Positions 1 to 12,543 of a stretch of 64,000 nt of DNA are shown in pieces (within the stretch, counting starts at the first letter, position 1; each line of letters starts with the position of its first letter). The DNA is taken from contig JALECJ010000254.1 of the NCBI GenBank assembly GCA_023515745.1, positions 372,001 to 436,000 on the forward strand. Direction: 5' to 3'. A program made the translations under genes and the position numbers. The DNA comes from Amoeboaphelidium protococcarum (lineage: Eukaryota > Aphelidiomycota > Aphelidea). The notes under the pieces were generated by a model. The model saw only the letters and a list, made by a program, of their open reading frames with translations, searched no databases and had not been told where the DNA came from.

Positions 1-873
1 GCGTTGATATATAGTGGTGAAACTTCTGTTTACGAGGTGATGCGGTTGTTGTGCTTGTAATCAATCACTTCACCCTCTGGCGGCTTGAAGAGTAAAAGTA
101 TTGAACTACTGCGGACTGCTGTTTTGTAGTAATATGGATACCAATACGTGTCTCTGTTTGATATTCTTGAAAGTAGATTGAATCTTTTAGCATAGAGTGG
201 AGGAGGTAAAGCCAAGAGTAATGTGCAGTTGCTCAAGGATAGATTGAAGTTGGTCATGGAGAATGTTAACGAACAGGAACCAGATGATATGTCTTATGTT
301 TACTCTGGATACTTTTCACCTGTTCTGTGTCGCCTTGTGGAAGTTATGCAGAAGAATCGTTTTTAGAATTAGTAAGTTGGACCAGATCAGGCTGCAATTA
401 TGTAAAAGTAATAATAGTCATTGCCAAAGGAGAAGCAGAGTCCCAATGAGAAGTAGTCATAGTCTTATGTGTCGTAAATTATGAATAGTCGAAGGAAACA
501 GAATTAAAGAGCCGGCACTGACGTTTGGAATGGTCTCACTGAAGTGGTGGATTCCATTGGCCTCACCAAGGTGGAAGAGTATCAATAGCCTCCGAAAGGC
601 TCAGTTTCGTCTTAATTGAATGCTTCAAATGTCACCTCTTATGGAAATGCTGCTGCTGGTAATAGAAGTAGAATTGTTCTTGTTCTATTCCTGGGTGGTT
701 GCACATATTCCGAGTTGGCAGCTATAAGGTATCTTAATAGTCGGTCCTAGACGGAAGAGTATGTGGTGCTTACTACATCTATGCTCAACGGTGTTAAACT
801 GATGGAAACAATAGGCCATGCATCTGGATGTAACTGGCAATCTTTATTATCGTCATCTTAATTAATGAACTGA
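1..873 (+). CDS. VPS33: VPS33-like SM (Sec1/Munc18) protein, C-terminal part, 5' truncated
   Basis: The frame is open from the first base to a TGA at 871-873, giving 290 residues. It matches the C-terminal domain of Vps33-type SM proteins: a stretch reading RLLCLQSIT..GGLKSK, the YSGYFSPV(L)CRLVE segment, and near the end a hydrophobic strand VLVLFLGGCTYSELAAIRYL typical of this family. Vps33 is the SNARE-binding subunit of the HOPS/CORVET tethering complexes at vacuole and endosome; that role is family knowledge. Many in-frame TAA/TAG codons lie where glutamine fits, including a Q-rich linker around residues 130-165. The N-terminal half lies outside the window. It converges on the debranching enzyme gene, 125 bp between the two stops. 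Confidence 0.85.
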
Positions 874-998
874 ATTTATAAAAGTAATTTAGATTCGATA
901 AATGAGATATATATTTAAATTATAGTTTGTATATTTATTTCCTCACATACTCAAAAGTATTACTCTTAAATGATCATTTTTTGGCACTAAGCGTTTGA

Positions 999-3900
999 TC
1001 AAAGCGTTGGATTAATTGCGCAGTAGATGACATCATCTTTCAAATCATGGAGTAGATCCAGAATAGTCGCCATAGACCATGCCTGAGATGGGCAGGAATC
1101 GAAACAATCTGCACCATCCTAGTTTGTCAGTTCAGGTAGGCCAGCGTAAGGACTCAACTCAGTCATCATTATTCTGTGTGGATGCAAGATACGTTGAATG
1201 GTGTGGATCAACTTACAATCCACCATTGACTTGCGTGATTCCTCGCCATCATCCTACTTCACCTTCAAATCACCATTCTTTCGGAACTTGTACAAAGCCT
1301 TCAAGAAGAATCCTAGCACCCATACCCACTCTGGCCCCTGGTGATAGTTGGCTCCATGTGCAACCGTGGGATCATTACTATCATCACTGTTATGATAGTT
1401 ACCGCGATACTCAGGATCTTCCGGGTCCAGAGTTTTCAATCCCAGAGGACCAAGTAAATACTTACCAACAAGAGACAGAGCTACATAAGCGTGTTCTCTA
1501 TTGAACATTTCTGGTGCAACAGCCATAGCGACCACTAAATTTGGACGGAATTGATAATCACCATGAGCCTTCGAGGCTCCGACAGTGTCTTTATAAATGC
1601 CACGCCTTTGTACCAATTGTTTTTCAACCACATACTTCGCATCATCCTCCTCAGACAGTGGAATATAGAAGTGCTTCTCAAAACTGTCCATCAGCAATTT
1701 ATCCCACTTCTCGTAAGCCAACACGTCGCCATTGGCCAATTTAACTCCACCATAAAATTTGCCCTTCCTATGCAACTGGGACAACCAGCGCACGGTGCTC
1801 TTCAACAGGCCAATGATTTCAACATCAGCACCATCACGCGGCGTTGAAGGATACCCGAAATTACCAGCCTTCTGTGAGTCTCCCATCTTATCCATCCAAG
1901 TGCCGCAATTCCACTGATTTCCACCATAGATCAGTCCGGTGGCAGGATCAAAAGTGATATTGACTTTAAATCCTTAATCTTACATTGCATGATCCAATTG
2001 AGAGCCAGCATTCCACTCACGGAAGGATATACCTTGAGCATGTTTTTACATGATAGCTTGCAAGATATCACGCAGCTTCATAACTTTGGAATAAGCTCTC
2101 GGATCGTTCCAATCGACATATTCATCACCGTCAAATCTCATCTTCACATCCTCATCCAGGATGGATATGCCATTGTCAACAACATCGCAATAATCTTGTA
2201 CGGCCTGACAGAACCACCACACAGCATCTCTAGCATTATACCGAGGTTTACGAGATGAGTCCAAAAGATTAGGAATCAATCCATGCTTCATTGTACTGGC
2301 AAAGGCGAGTATATGCGATTTAGCAACATGATGTAGACCAGTCACCAGATAGAGACCTTTCATGGATAAAAACACATCCCGTCCCCAGCATCTCATATAT
2401 TCTGTAGAGAAATGCGGAATACCTGCAGATACACACGCGACACTCTGATGAGGATACAAGCCAGTGGATGGGACTTGGCCATACATCTAAATAGCACCAT
2501 ACGCCAACTATCTTGTGAACCTATTCGAAGTCTTTACAAAGTCAGACATCAGTGATAGACAATGAGTTAAAGAGTAATGCATAACAGTTGACACTATAAT
2601 ATTGAAGTACTTGGGGAACAGAAAATTTGGTATCTACTTGACCAAATCAAAACGCTCCTAAAGCCACGCAGCAATTTTCCCCAACTTATGGTATTGGTCT
2701 TTCGCAGAATAACTTTTCAACCTGTTCACAATGTAATCCATTGCCCAGGTGCCTTGGCGTAAATGATCACAGAAAGGATGGCCTAAATTGTTCTATTTTG
2801 CGATACGGCGCATCATCCAGCCAAATCCATGAATACCAGCAAACGGCAATGCTCCATGTCCAGGCACAGTATAGACACCATTACCATTGTTCTTATCGCG
2901 CTCCTCAGCATCGCAACAGAACAGCAGGGCATTCAGCTCTACCAGAGACAGGTCTTGCAATGAATCCAGTAATCCTGGAACATTCTGACGAATAATACCA
3001 TCCAAATACCAAGATCCATGCACCACAGCATTCATCAGAGTCCTAAACTATTGCATTGCAATACGAGTATCTGCATACATATCAGTTTCCAACAATATGA
3101 CCGAACCAGGAGGGAAATCAAGAGGTTAAATCCTAATAAAGAATCCCAGCTAATCATGCCCAGTACTAACATCTGCCATACCAGGTATCAAATCGTCCGG
3201 AGAGAATTACAGATGTGATGGAAAGCCATTAATCACTTTAGAATCATACTTGTACAAATCGGTCTACACGTGCAATTTGGCAGACAATAAAGGCTTAAAG
3301 CTGGTATTCCTCAACACAATAGGCTGCGCTGCATGCTAAGAAGAGTCGCGATATGCACATCTTGCTATCAGTAAGTATCCATGATGAGTCAAAGGATGTT
3401 ATCGATAAACAGAGATAATGTCTTCCTATTAATTAACATGAATCTCAGAGTACCCCTTCTGTCCCATGAGATAATGCAAGCGCGCAAATATTCGCTTCAC
3501 TTCAAAGATACCAACATTACGTTGTGCCGGTGCATAAACTCTGCTCTCAGTCACAATATTCAAATTCTATGGAACCAACTCATCGAAACCGCGAACACTT
3601 CCCACAGCACAATTAGCCATCGCAACCAAAGCTGACGTGCTCAATGCATCAACAGCTGTGCGCTTCTAAAACGGAGTCTCATTATCATGTGTACAGTCCA
3701 TAAACAATGCATGTGGACTGGAACCATTCAACTGGTAAACAACTTCTTTCTGATGAAGATCAGTATAACTCTAATCAGGAAGCATCGATTAATCGCCTTG
3801 AGAAGAAGCAACTATATCTGCTACATCTTCAGGGACAGATTCCGGTTAGTTCGTGATGAGACTCTTCAATAAGTTAACATTAGATACTGATCGAGATCTA

Positions 3901-5930
3901 GCTCTACTTCTGCGCCCACTTTCATCAGGATCATCAATCGGACCAACAGCCAAACGACTCTACGGAAGATCTACCGGCACCCGTTTATCGAACCAAACCT
4001 AACCATTAACAGTAGAGAAAGACTCCATCACAGGAGAATTAATATCAGCCGCCTCATGACCAACCAGCGCTAGTGGAAGATAATCAGCTTTCAAGGTCAT
4101 TGACCCCACAGGTTAGCCACCATATTTGTGCAACAGTCTACTAAACTCGGTCGGATTCCAAGCATTCATCGCCTCTCTGATCAGGCTGTTGATCCCCAGC
4201 TTTGATACAAACGTCTTATCTCTATCCTCAGATCCAGTAAATAGCTCAGCAATCACGTATAGATCCGGCCTTATAAGGCGCGCCTGATCCAAAAAGTACT
4301 GTGCCACATGAATCGGCGTAGAATGACAGTTATCAATTCGGAAACCATGAAAGAACTTGGCCATAAGTTTGGTATAGGTACCCATGTGCTACCAAAGCCA
4401 CGGATTATCATCAGGTCCTTGACCATACCTCAGCTTTACACAATCACCCCATGGAATCACTTCTCGGATCAGGTATGACTTGGACTATGGACCAGCAAAA
4501 TCAACCAACGGATCAGCGTTCCAAATCCAGCCATTATTAGCCACTATCAGAGCATCATCAGGTATGCTCTTATTGGTTGATGTTCTATCAACTTTGGTAA
4601 AGTAGGGACAGACAATAGGCGATTCCTTTGACACAGTACCCATCTTTGGACCGTGCTCATTCAAGCGCTCATAGCGAACTCGGTTCTTAATATTGTCTAG
4701 TATAGTTATCACATCTCGGTCATATTCATGATAAAACGCAATGTTGACTTGATCTATAAACTTAACAATGTCCTCTAAACCACTACCTTTACTCAATTTA
4801 CCGCTAGCAAAAACCTGCTCTAAGTTAAGTTTCTTGCCAAATCTAACACCTGGACAGACTTCAACAAGATTATCGCTTGAACTGCTTTTTGGTTTCAAGC
4901 CACCATCCTAAACAAAAGATGATCCTTCGCGAATGGCATTATGGGCTCTCTATGATTCACTTTTAACATCGACTACATAATATTCCCATAACCTCAGTTC
5001 AGACAATTTCTTCTCTTTAAAGACATCTAAAAGTCTATCAATATCTGCATCACTGGCCACATCTCCACTCATACCAAATGATTTTAGAGACGCAGAAAAA
5101 TCAGCCAAAGCTTTGTCCAATTCATAGGCCGGTCTCAAATGGGGAGAATTGATCAAATTGTATCCAGCCTCTGGATGCTGCTACAGCCAAGCACTATTGT
5201 GAGCAGTGTGATTCCAAACAATATCAGTGATACTTAGTACACCCAAATTGCGCTAGAAATGTTAAATCTCACGATCAAGCAATTAAAACTTATCTTCTGA
5301 AGCTGTACCAGACGGAAATAAATCATCAGACAATTCAAGCTAATCAAATATGGAATACGGCGAACCAGAGGCACCACGCTATTACATGGGCACAAAATGG
5401 ATCATATTGTAACCGCCTTCACTGATCCATTGAATCTGCTCTCTCCACCCCTCAATAGAACCCATCCATTTCGGGACCAATGTCAATAGAGCAATAGAAT
5501 CCATATGCATAATCTTGGTCAAATCATTATCAACTGATGCACTATGCTCAGCCAGACGATTGTTCAAACCTAGTCTCGGATCAACGATGAAGAATCCAGT
5601 CTCACTCCTAGTCATTCCTGCGGCAGTCTCAGACTCGATGTAATACTCAAAAGCACCAGCCTGAGTGATCACAATATCACAGAATCCATCCCTTAAAAAA
5701 TCATAATCAAACTAGATTTCATAGAATTGACGTCTTTAAAAAGGCTTACCATCCACAGGGTAGTTCGTTTTAAAGCATCCCTGACGCAGCACTTCAGCAC
5801 CAGCTGGAACAATGAAACGTAACAGGTACGGGGTATGGGCATTAGGAGGCGGAAGTCTAATAAAAGATCTAGCATAATCCGGGGATCCATTAGTCTCCAG
5901 ATGTAAACTGAAAACCGTCTACAGGCTCAT
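999..5930 (-). CDS. GDB1: glycogen debranching enzyme (4-alpha-glucanotransferase / amylo-alpha-1,6-glucosidase)
   Basis: A single exon of 1643 codons runs from ATG at 5930 to TGA at 999-1001. Eukaryotic debranching enzymes are about 1530 residues, so this one is slightly long. The N-terminal glucanotransferase half carries [11 protein letters not shown] (Asp about residue 533, the expected nucleophile) and AELFTGSE (Glu about 562), 29 residues apart as in the human enzyme. The glucosidase half carries [13 protein letters not shown] (about 1180) and [15 protein letters not shown] (about 1340). The enzyme moves maltotriosyl units and removes alpha-1,6 glucose stubs during glycogen breakdown in the cytosol. 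The central part is dense in TAA/TAG glutamine codons, so a standard-code search would see only fragments. The start is the first in-frame ATG before the conserved [13 protein letters not shown] stretch. Confidence 0.95.
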
Positions 5931-6128
5931 TATTAATATTATGGCAGATGATGATGACAGTTAATCTTAGAAAGGAGAGATCTGGTGGGAATAACAACGA
6001 GATTGAGAGCGTTAAAGAGACAATAGAGAAAGTTTTGTGCGAACGAAAGACAGCGCTTTGAATGACAACACACGAAAGGGAGTCATCTCTGTTTGAGATT
6101 CAGGGATCTTTAGATTAACCTTCATGAG

Positions 6129-7892
6129 TCATCTTTAAGCCACATTATCGAAGTAGTAAGTGCCCAGAGCTGCTATATAAGGAGGACGGATGGCACAATA
6201 TCCGGCGCGATATTGAGCTCCACGAATATGCGATGGAACCGGTTGACTAAATTACTTCACCCAACTGTCATATGATATCAGACGGCAACATACCAGTTGT
6301 AAAATCACTAGCGTCTTTTGGCAATGATATGCTAATCTTGCACATGCATTAGGCGTGATATCGTCGCAGTAAGAGAACTACGCAACCTGTAAAATTTGAG
6401 ATAAGTTGGAAACCGCAGCGGATAAGGATGCATCAGTGATTGAGGTTCCTGGAATTGAGAGAACAGTGATAGCACAGTGCGTAACCAAATAAATGATGCC
6501 TTCGTCCGTAATAGCACTACATCCGGCCAAATAGATATGCTTCAATGATGGACAGTGGTTTGCAATAGTGATTACGGCTTCATTCGTTATGTTGGTGCAC
6601 TTTCCCAGATAGATTTCGCGTAAGTTACAGGAGAATTTAGATCCTGCGATCAAATTATTTATACCATAGTTGGTAATATTGGACAGTAATGTAAAATTCA
6701 GGCGTTTTAGATCAGTCAGTCCATTCAAAAACTAAAGTGAGCGATTGGTGAGCTGAGAACATTGATCCACGGATAGCTACTCTAACTTAGCGCAATTTAT
6801 AGCCAGCTTTTCTATAAACTCATCAGAAACTGACTGTATGCGATCCAGTTGCAAATTAACCAGGTATCTAGAATTGCGCGCGATTGCATCAAGGCAACTA
6901 TCACTCATATTAGTGCAGTCACTAAGACTGAGATTTACAAATTGGGTCGTGTCAAAAATGGAAGCTAGAATATCTGTCGAAATATTACGACATTACTTGA
7001 GGTGCAGATTCTTCAGTTGAGCTAGTTTGAGAATTGATAAACTCGTCAGATCTGCAGCATTTGAGCAGCCGTTCAGGTTCAAGTTCATTAGTAGCGGAAG
7101 GGCATCCACTGTGTGAGAGATTGCTTGATCAGATAGCATAGGACAGAATTATAGCGAAAGTCTTCGTAAGGTGTGCTACAAGGAATCCAAAGGTAATTTC
7201 AGTAGCAATTCATCGGTAATTTAAGCACAATAGCCTAAATCAATCGATTTGCAATGAGTCAGTAGAGGCAGAGTCAACCGAATATAGTGGTAAGGTAATT
7301 CGATATCATCATAAGCCTATGACGCGTTGTTGAAACATACGGAGAACTCTCTGATAAAATACGAGTGAGCACCATTGGTATAAGATATAGGATCTTAAGA
7401 AGAGCACTTTTTATTAGCAAAATCGACGCCATTGTGTTGAGAATTGCCAAAAGTTTCATGTACAGAGACAAATGAGCTCTGACGCGCCACCGCTTAAGAT
7501 GAATCAGTTGAAACCAAATCTTGATCGCCAATCAAGCGAGACAGTTTTCGTTTCAAACCATTCTTGCCAAGGCCTGGACTTTGTGCAAGGCTTCCGATGT
7601 TGACTTGGTTATCAATACGGTATGGATCGTGACCATTCATACACATGACAAATTTCAAAAGTCGAACGTGTTGACCATAATACCAAGGAATATTGCTCTT
7701 ATTTGACGTTTCAGATTAACACTGACATCCGTCGATCTGCTTACACAACTAACTCAAAGTCACTTCACGCCATAGAATTCTCACTGCAACTTCAGACATG
7801 TGATGGTTCACACATAGTGCTACATATAGACACCTCTTGCAAAGATAGGCCAAAATTGTGTTCAAAACTTCAACTGGAAGTTGATCCAGCAT
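6129..7892 (-). CDS. F-box / cysteine-containing leucine-rich-repeat protein (GRR1/FBXL type)
   Basis: One exon, 587 residues. The N-terminus (MLDQLPVEVLNTILAYL, later VNHHMSEVAVRILWREV) has the spacing of an F-box, which would bind Skp1 in an SCF ubiquitin ligase. A basic, serine-rich linker follows. From about residue 200 come repeated 25-residue cysteine-containing LRRs, for example LSLSDCTNMSDSCLDAIAR, EIYLGKCTNITNEAVITIA and HIYLAGCSAITDEGIIYLV. An in-frame TGA 69 nt upstream leaves ATG 7892 as the only start, which directly precedes the F-box. The substrate cannot be read from sequence. It may be a GRR1, AMN1 or RAD7 relative; the F-box argues for GRR1/FBXL. It lies 198 bp upstream of, and on the same strand as, the debranching enzyme. 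Confidence 0.88.
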
Positions 7893-8314
7893 TTCAAAAC
7901 TCACAACACGTTCTAAAATGTGGTTGTTTATATCGGAAAGAGAATGGAACGTGGCGTGCAGCTGTCATGTCCAGATCTCGTTTCACATTAAATGTATCAC
8001 CCAAAGCGCTTATCTGGCAGTCTAAAACGGGGCTGTCGGTTAAAGGTCCAAGTTGATCTGAGTATGCCGAGTTGATATGCAGTGAAGTTATAAAATGAAG
8101 CTTCTTTACATCTGTAGCTTTACAGTAAAAGCCATCTGCATAAAAAGGTTGTTAATTTAAAGGACTTAATATTGAAATGCGGGACCTGTCACTTATCTCT
8201 ATATGATTTGGATATCTCCAAAGATAATCAGTCAATTACCTGAGTTATATCGCACAGATTCAGATTGCCATCATCCTGCTCACGCGTCCCTTTCTTTAAA
8301 CACGATCTCGTAAA
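7893..8314. other. divergent intergenic region
   Basis: These 422 bp separate the starts of the F-box protein (-) and the TLC-domain protein (+), so they should contain both promoters. I see AT-rich stretches near 8095-8165 but no TATA box or operator I can support. Confidence 0.4.
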
Positions 8315-9384
8315 ATGCCGTCTGTTTTGTCCATTCTGTAGGACGGCTACTAAGTGTGCAGTCAATTTTTAACATGGAATGAGCAGCACGTGCCTGCTGC
8401 CCAAGATGTATTTTCATATGAGAACTTGGCGCATCCTTTAAAGTTGAGCTTGATCTATGCTGGATGTTACGGTCTTCTACATCTCGTGTCTCGACAGTTG
8501 ATTCATAGAGCCCTAGGCAAGAATCGGCTGGCTATGCTGTCCAATGTGGAGAAAGTATACCTTGTTGAAAAGTATGATTTGTATTTCAATGAGTTATCAA
8601 TTGAATAATGATTAACATTCTGTGTAGAGTGTGCTCATCCGTCAACAGTTTGGTGACTGGGTTTGCTGGACTGCGCGCTATACTTCCATTCCTGTTCGGT
8701 CAATAAATGCGTTACGTTCATACATTTGGAATTTTTCAGTACTATCCAGCCAGTCTTACGCATATTCTTAGTTCCTATGTTGGGTATTCCATTTACGATA
8801 TGGCTGTTATGTTGTTCTAGACATTTTATGATGAAGATCTAATTATGTGGGCCCATCACTTTGTGGGACTAATGGGTGCATTCCTGATGATGCTGTATAG
8901 AAGGGCGTCTTATTTCCCTGTGGCGTTTCTGATCAGTGAGATTACCGTGTTTCCAACCAACATTGTCTGGTACATCAAGACTTTGTAAAAGTGTGGTTAC
9001 CGATTTAAACCGCTTATTCAGCATTAGGCTTACAATTTGAGGAATGTGAGCTTTTTGGTATTTAGAACTTTTCTGGCTCCCGTATGTTTGTACTACGCGT
9101 GGACCTAGATTGATCGTGCTATTGACTTGAAAGACGCTTTAAGTAGCGGAGTTAGCCAGCTGGGATTTGATGACAAAGTGAAAATTATCTTGGAGTAAGT
9201 TCGCGAGCTTCCCCTCGTTGTTAGTGTTGGAACTGTATTTAACATGGCAACTCTTGGATGGATGAACTTTTATTGGACAATGATGGCTCTGAAAAGTGCC
9301 CTTAAATCTTAAAAGAAGACTGGTGGTCCCCCAGCAAAGTCCAATTACATGGAGACCATTAGTGGGGGCTTAAAAGACGAGTGA
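8315..9384 (+). CDS. TLC-domain membrane protein (TLCD4/TMEM56-like), one intron
   Basis: Join 8315-8571 and 8628-9384, 337 residues. The 56-nt intron starts GTATGA, contains an in-frame TGA and ends TGTGTAG; splicing joins ...NVEKVYLVEK to VCSSVNSLVTGFAGLR. The product has several hydrophobic segments and the TLC-family layout: a region that would follow the first membrane span, a YVGYSIYDMAVML segment, then MWAHHFVGLMGAFLM with the conserved H-H pair, and ISEITVFPTN. The C-terminus is lysine-rich and cytosolic-looking (SQKKTGGPPAKSNY). TLC domains occur in ceramide synthases, TRAM and lipid-handling proteins; the Lag1 motif expected of ceramide synthase is not evident, so TLCD4-like is preferred. 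ATG 8315 is the first in-frame ATG I found upstream of the conserved part. Confidence 0.82.
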
Positions 9385-9802
9385 TTGAGGCTAGGTATCG
9401 AACCATTTCTTCTTTTTCTGCTATAAATTGCTCGTTTCCTTTATCTTATACTGTACAATAAAACTTGAATTAATAAACGACCGAGAAAGCCAATATAAAA
9501 TCTATAGTTCGCGACAAAGACCAATCCAAGAATGCCAATTTATGAACGTTTCTGAATGGAACGATCGTTTCCAAAGCAATGGTTGTTGTGTTGTTGAAAC
9601 GAAATCGCTGATGAGGCGTTTGTTGTTTCACATTCTTCTTGCCCAAACAGTGAGTTGCCTCTCATCCACAGAAACACATCGCCCGTCGTATTTGAGTCGA
9701 TTCTCAGCGCTAGTTCGTCTCTCTTCCTTTCAACAACAACAACACTTGTTTGAACATTAATTAATTAGTTAACAACAACAAACTTCTAATTACATCTGAA
9801 TC
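9385..9802 (+). promoter_or_regulatory. profilin upstream region
   Basis: 418 bp between the TLC gene stop and the profilin ATG. It ends in CAACAACAACACTTG and AACAACAACAAACTTC tracts just before the start, an unstructured A/C-rich leader typical of highly expressed genes. A short open frame at 9428-9757 has no recognisable product. Confidence 0.4.
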
Positions 9803-10254
9803 ATGTCTTGGTAAACTTACGTCGACTAAAACCTTGTTGGTACTAAGAAAATTGCTAAGGGTGCTATCCATGGTCTTGATGGTAACCCGTGGGCTACCTC
9901 TGCTGGTTTGGCTGTAAGTTTATACCTCTATTACTCTCATGTTCACATTATTCTTTATATCTATCTCTTTTCATTTATGTGTAGTTGAAGCCTCAGGAAG
10001 TTTAGGAGCTGATCAAGGGCTTCAAGGATGCCAACGCTCTGCGTGCTTCCGGTCTGAAGTTGAACGCTGTCAAGTACATCGTCATCCGTGCTGATGACAG
10101 ATCAATCTACGGCAAGCAGGGTACTGGTGGTGTCGTCTGTGTCAAGACCAAGTCTGCTGTGTTGATTGGTTTCTACGATGAGTCCGCTCAACCTGGTGAG
10201 GCTACCAAGGTTGTCGAGCAGTTGGCTGACTACTTGATCAGCGTCAACTACTGA
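9803..10254 (+). CDS. PFY1: profilin, one intron
   Basis: Join 9803-9913 and 9985-10254, 126 residues, the usual fungal profilin length. The 71-nt intron has GTAAGT and GTGTAG ends. The N-terminus MSWQTYVDQNLVGT is the classic profilin start with both glutamines written TAA, and VQEL in exon 2 uses TAG. The actin- and poly-proline-binding core (HGLDGNPWATSAG, KYIVIRADDRSIYGKQGTGGVV) and the C-terminal helix VVEQLADYLISVNY are intact. Profilin binds monomeric actin and formin-type poly-proline. Of seven glutamines three are UAR and four CAR, so even a presumably abundant protein uses the reassigned codons. It is the cleanest demonstration of the genetic code in this window. Confidence 0.97.
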
Positions 10255-10690
10255 GCTAACCACCGTAGTGCTCGCTCATGTGTGGTGGTCCCGGTCGTAT
10301 TGAATGAATAATGAGAATATGAGTGGAATGAAGAAAATCTTTTAAAACTTTGTATTAGTTCTTAAAGAATTCCCTTCCATTTTATATCATTTCTTTACAG
10401 CAACTTATGGCTTTGGTTTAATTATATTAGACTTTGATACAGATAGCAGCTTACCAAATCAAGAACCATGTGCGATTATAAAGGAGAGTTTATAAGCGAG
10501 GCGCATTGAACTTTTTCGCTGAATTCTCTCGCGCACGCCTTTAGTCGGGTAGAATGATCATCGACCAGTTTTTCGACGAGACTTTTTCTATTGCGTCAGA
10601 TTACTTCTTTATTCTTTTGAGTGATTGATTGATTGAGAGATCATCTGCTGTTATTGGCACTTACAATATTCTTAGAGGTGTGTATAGAGA
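10255..10690. other. intergenic region between profilin and ALAS, with GATT repeat
   Basis: 436 bp holding the 3' region of profilin and the promoter of the downstream gene. A short (GATT)n run lies at 10622-10635, and an in-frame TGA at 10634 limits the ALAS start. Nothing else is supported. Confidence 0.4.
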
Positions 10691-12415
10691 ATGAAGGCGA
10701 TGCAGGACTCGGTTTTGAGTAGACTGAGCAAATTCAAGTCTGTCTGTCCATTCCTGAATAGAACTCCGATAGAGCAGCTGCGTTCCATGATGTAATGCCC
10801 GGTAAACGTTGGCGCTGCTGCTTCTCCCGCCGGCTCTAGCCATGGCATGTAAAAGTGTAGCAAGTGTCCATTTAATAGCGGCTGTTATGTGTCCACCTCA
10901 GTTGGGGGCGAGATGGCACCGGCTCATCATCATCATAATCCTGTCGCCGAAGATAGACCATCAGTGTTGGCCGCGCTCGCCTCATAAAAGTGTCCAGTGA
11001 TGAAGACTGCATTTGAAGAAGCTGCGGCTTGTAATAGTTTCTAGGCTGGCGATTTATCTTCTGCGATGACTCTTGAGACTCCTCTATCTTACTAACGCAG
11101 CGGCTTTAGTTATGATTAGTTCTTTGGTGAGCAGATTGATAACAAGAAAGCTGATGGTTCGTACCGCTATTTTTAAAAGATCAGTAGATTAGCTCAGGAT
11201 GTACCTAATGCACAATATTCTAATAGCGAGGCGAAGAAAGTGACCGTTTGGTGCAGCAACGACTACTTGGGAATGTCGCGTCATCCGAAGGTTGTGAAAG
11301 CAGTTCATGACGCGGTTGACTTGTATGGCACAGGCAGTGGTGGCACTCGTAACATTGCTGGTAACAATGAATTACACTCCCGGCTGGAGAATAGTCTTGC
11401 CCAGTTGCATTAGAAATAGTCAGCTCTGCTATTTAGTTCATGCTACGTGGCTAATGACTCCACCATTGCCACTATATGCAGTAAACTACCTGATTGTCTC
11501 ATTCTCAGTGATTCTAGTAATCATGCATCCATCATTCAAGGTATACTGAGGAGTAAAAATGTGGAGAAGAAGGTATTCCGTCATAATGATGTTGAGTATT
11601 TGGAATAGTTGTTGTAAGAGCAGCCTGCGGAACGACCAAAGCTGATTATCTATGAGTCTGTATATTCCATGTGCGGATCTATTGGGCCTATTAAAGAGAT
11701 CACCCAGTTGGCCAAGAAGTATGGCGCGTTGACTATGCTAGATGAAGTCCATGCTGTTGGAATGTATGGAGATAGCGGAGCTGGAGTCGCGTAGATCACT
11801 GGTGATATGGAGGATGTAGATATTATTAGTGGCACTCTGGGCAAGGCGTATGGATGTGTTGGTGGATACATTGCCGGGAGTCACAATCTGGTTGATTTCA
11901 TTAGATCTTACGCAAGTGGATTCATTTTTACCACTTCTCTGCCTCCTGCTATTGTTAATGGAGCGCTTGCCAGTGTTGAGCATTTGAAGATGTCAAGTGA
12001 GGAGAGAATGTTACAGCAGTACAATGCCGTTGCACTGAAGACACGGCTTGCACATTACAAGATTCCAGTCATTCCGAATCCATCACACATCGTGCCTGTT
12101 CTCATTGGCGATGCTCACAAATCTTTCCAGGTATCGTAGTATTTGTTGGATGAGCACTAGATCTACGTGTAATCCATCAACTATCCAACTGTTGCAAAGG
12201 GTACGGAGCGCCTGAGAATCACACCTGGACCTTTCCATTCTGAATCTGATATGGATCGTCTGGTTGATGCACTTTTAGATGTCTGGTAAAAGTTTGGATT
12301 GTAGTATGCGACTGACTATGAGCGCGTCATCTAGTCTAATGGCATGCCATTATAGATGAAGCCTTGGATGTCCCTTGGCTTGGGAGATGAAGTGCAACAG
12401 CTTGTGAAATGTTGA
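10691..12415 (+). CDS. HEM1: 5-aminolevulinate synthase, mitochondrial
   Basis: One exon, 574 residues, from the first ATG after an in-frame TGA at 10634. It condenses glycine and succinyl-CoA with PLP, the first step of heme synthesis in the mitochondrial matrix. The core is unmistakable: [42 protein letters not shown] and [16 protein letters not shown] with the PLP lysine near residue 385, then [11 protein letters not shown]. The N-terminal 105 residues are a targeting region containing four Cys-Pro motifs (Cys 19, 36, 59, 101), the signature of heme-regulatory motifs in ALAS presequences, so feedback control of import by heme is likely (inference). OPA3 follows 128 bp downstream on the same strand. 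Confidence 0.96.
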
Positions 12416-12543
12416 GCGAATATTAAAATGTTTGAGTATACTGTGATCTCTACTTTGTATCGCTGTTAATTTTCTTTTCACTATTCTTTTGTTAACAGTG
12501 AGTGGTATCATATACTGTAGTGACGAAATTTATAGTTTTAAAA

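Noticed and set aside
1079..1504. 141-codon plus-strand frame and other plus frames over 1-6 kb
   Set aside because: Shadows of the debranching enzyme gene on the opposite strand, whose conserved motifs are unambiguous.
7274..7531. Separate 85-residue minus-strand protein
   Set aside because: Lies in the wrong frame inside the F-box/LRR gene; the LRR frame is continuous through it when TAA/TAG are read as Gln.
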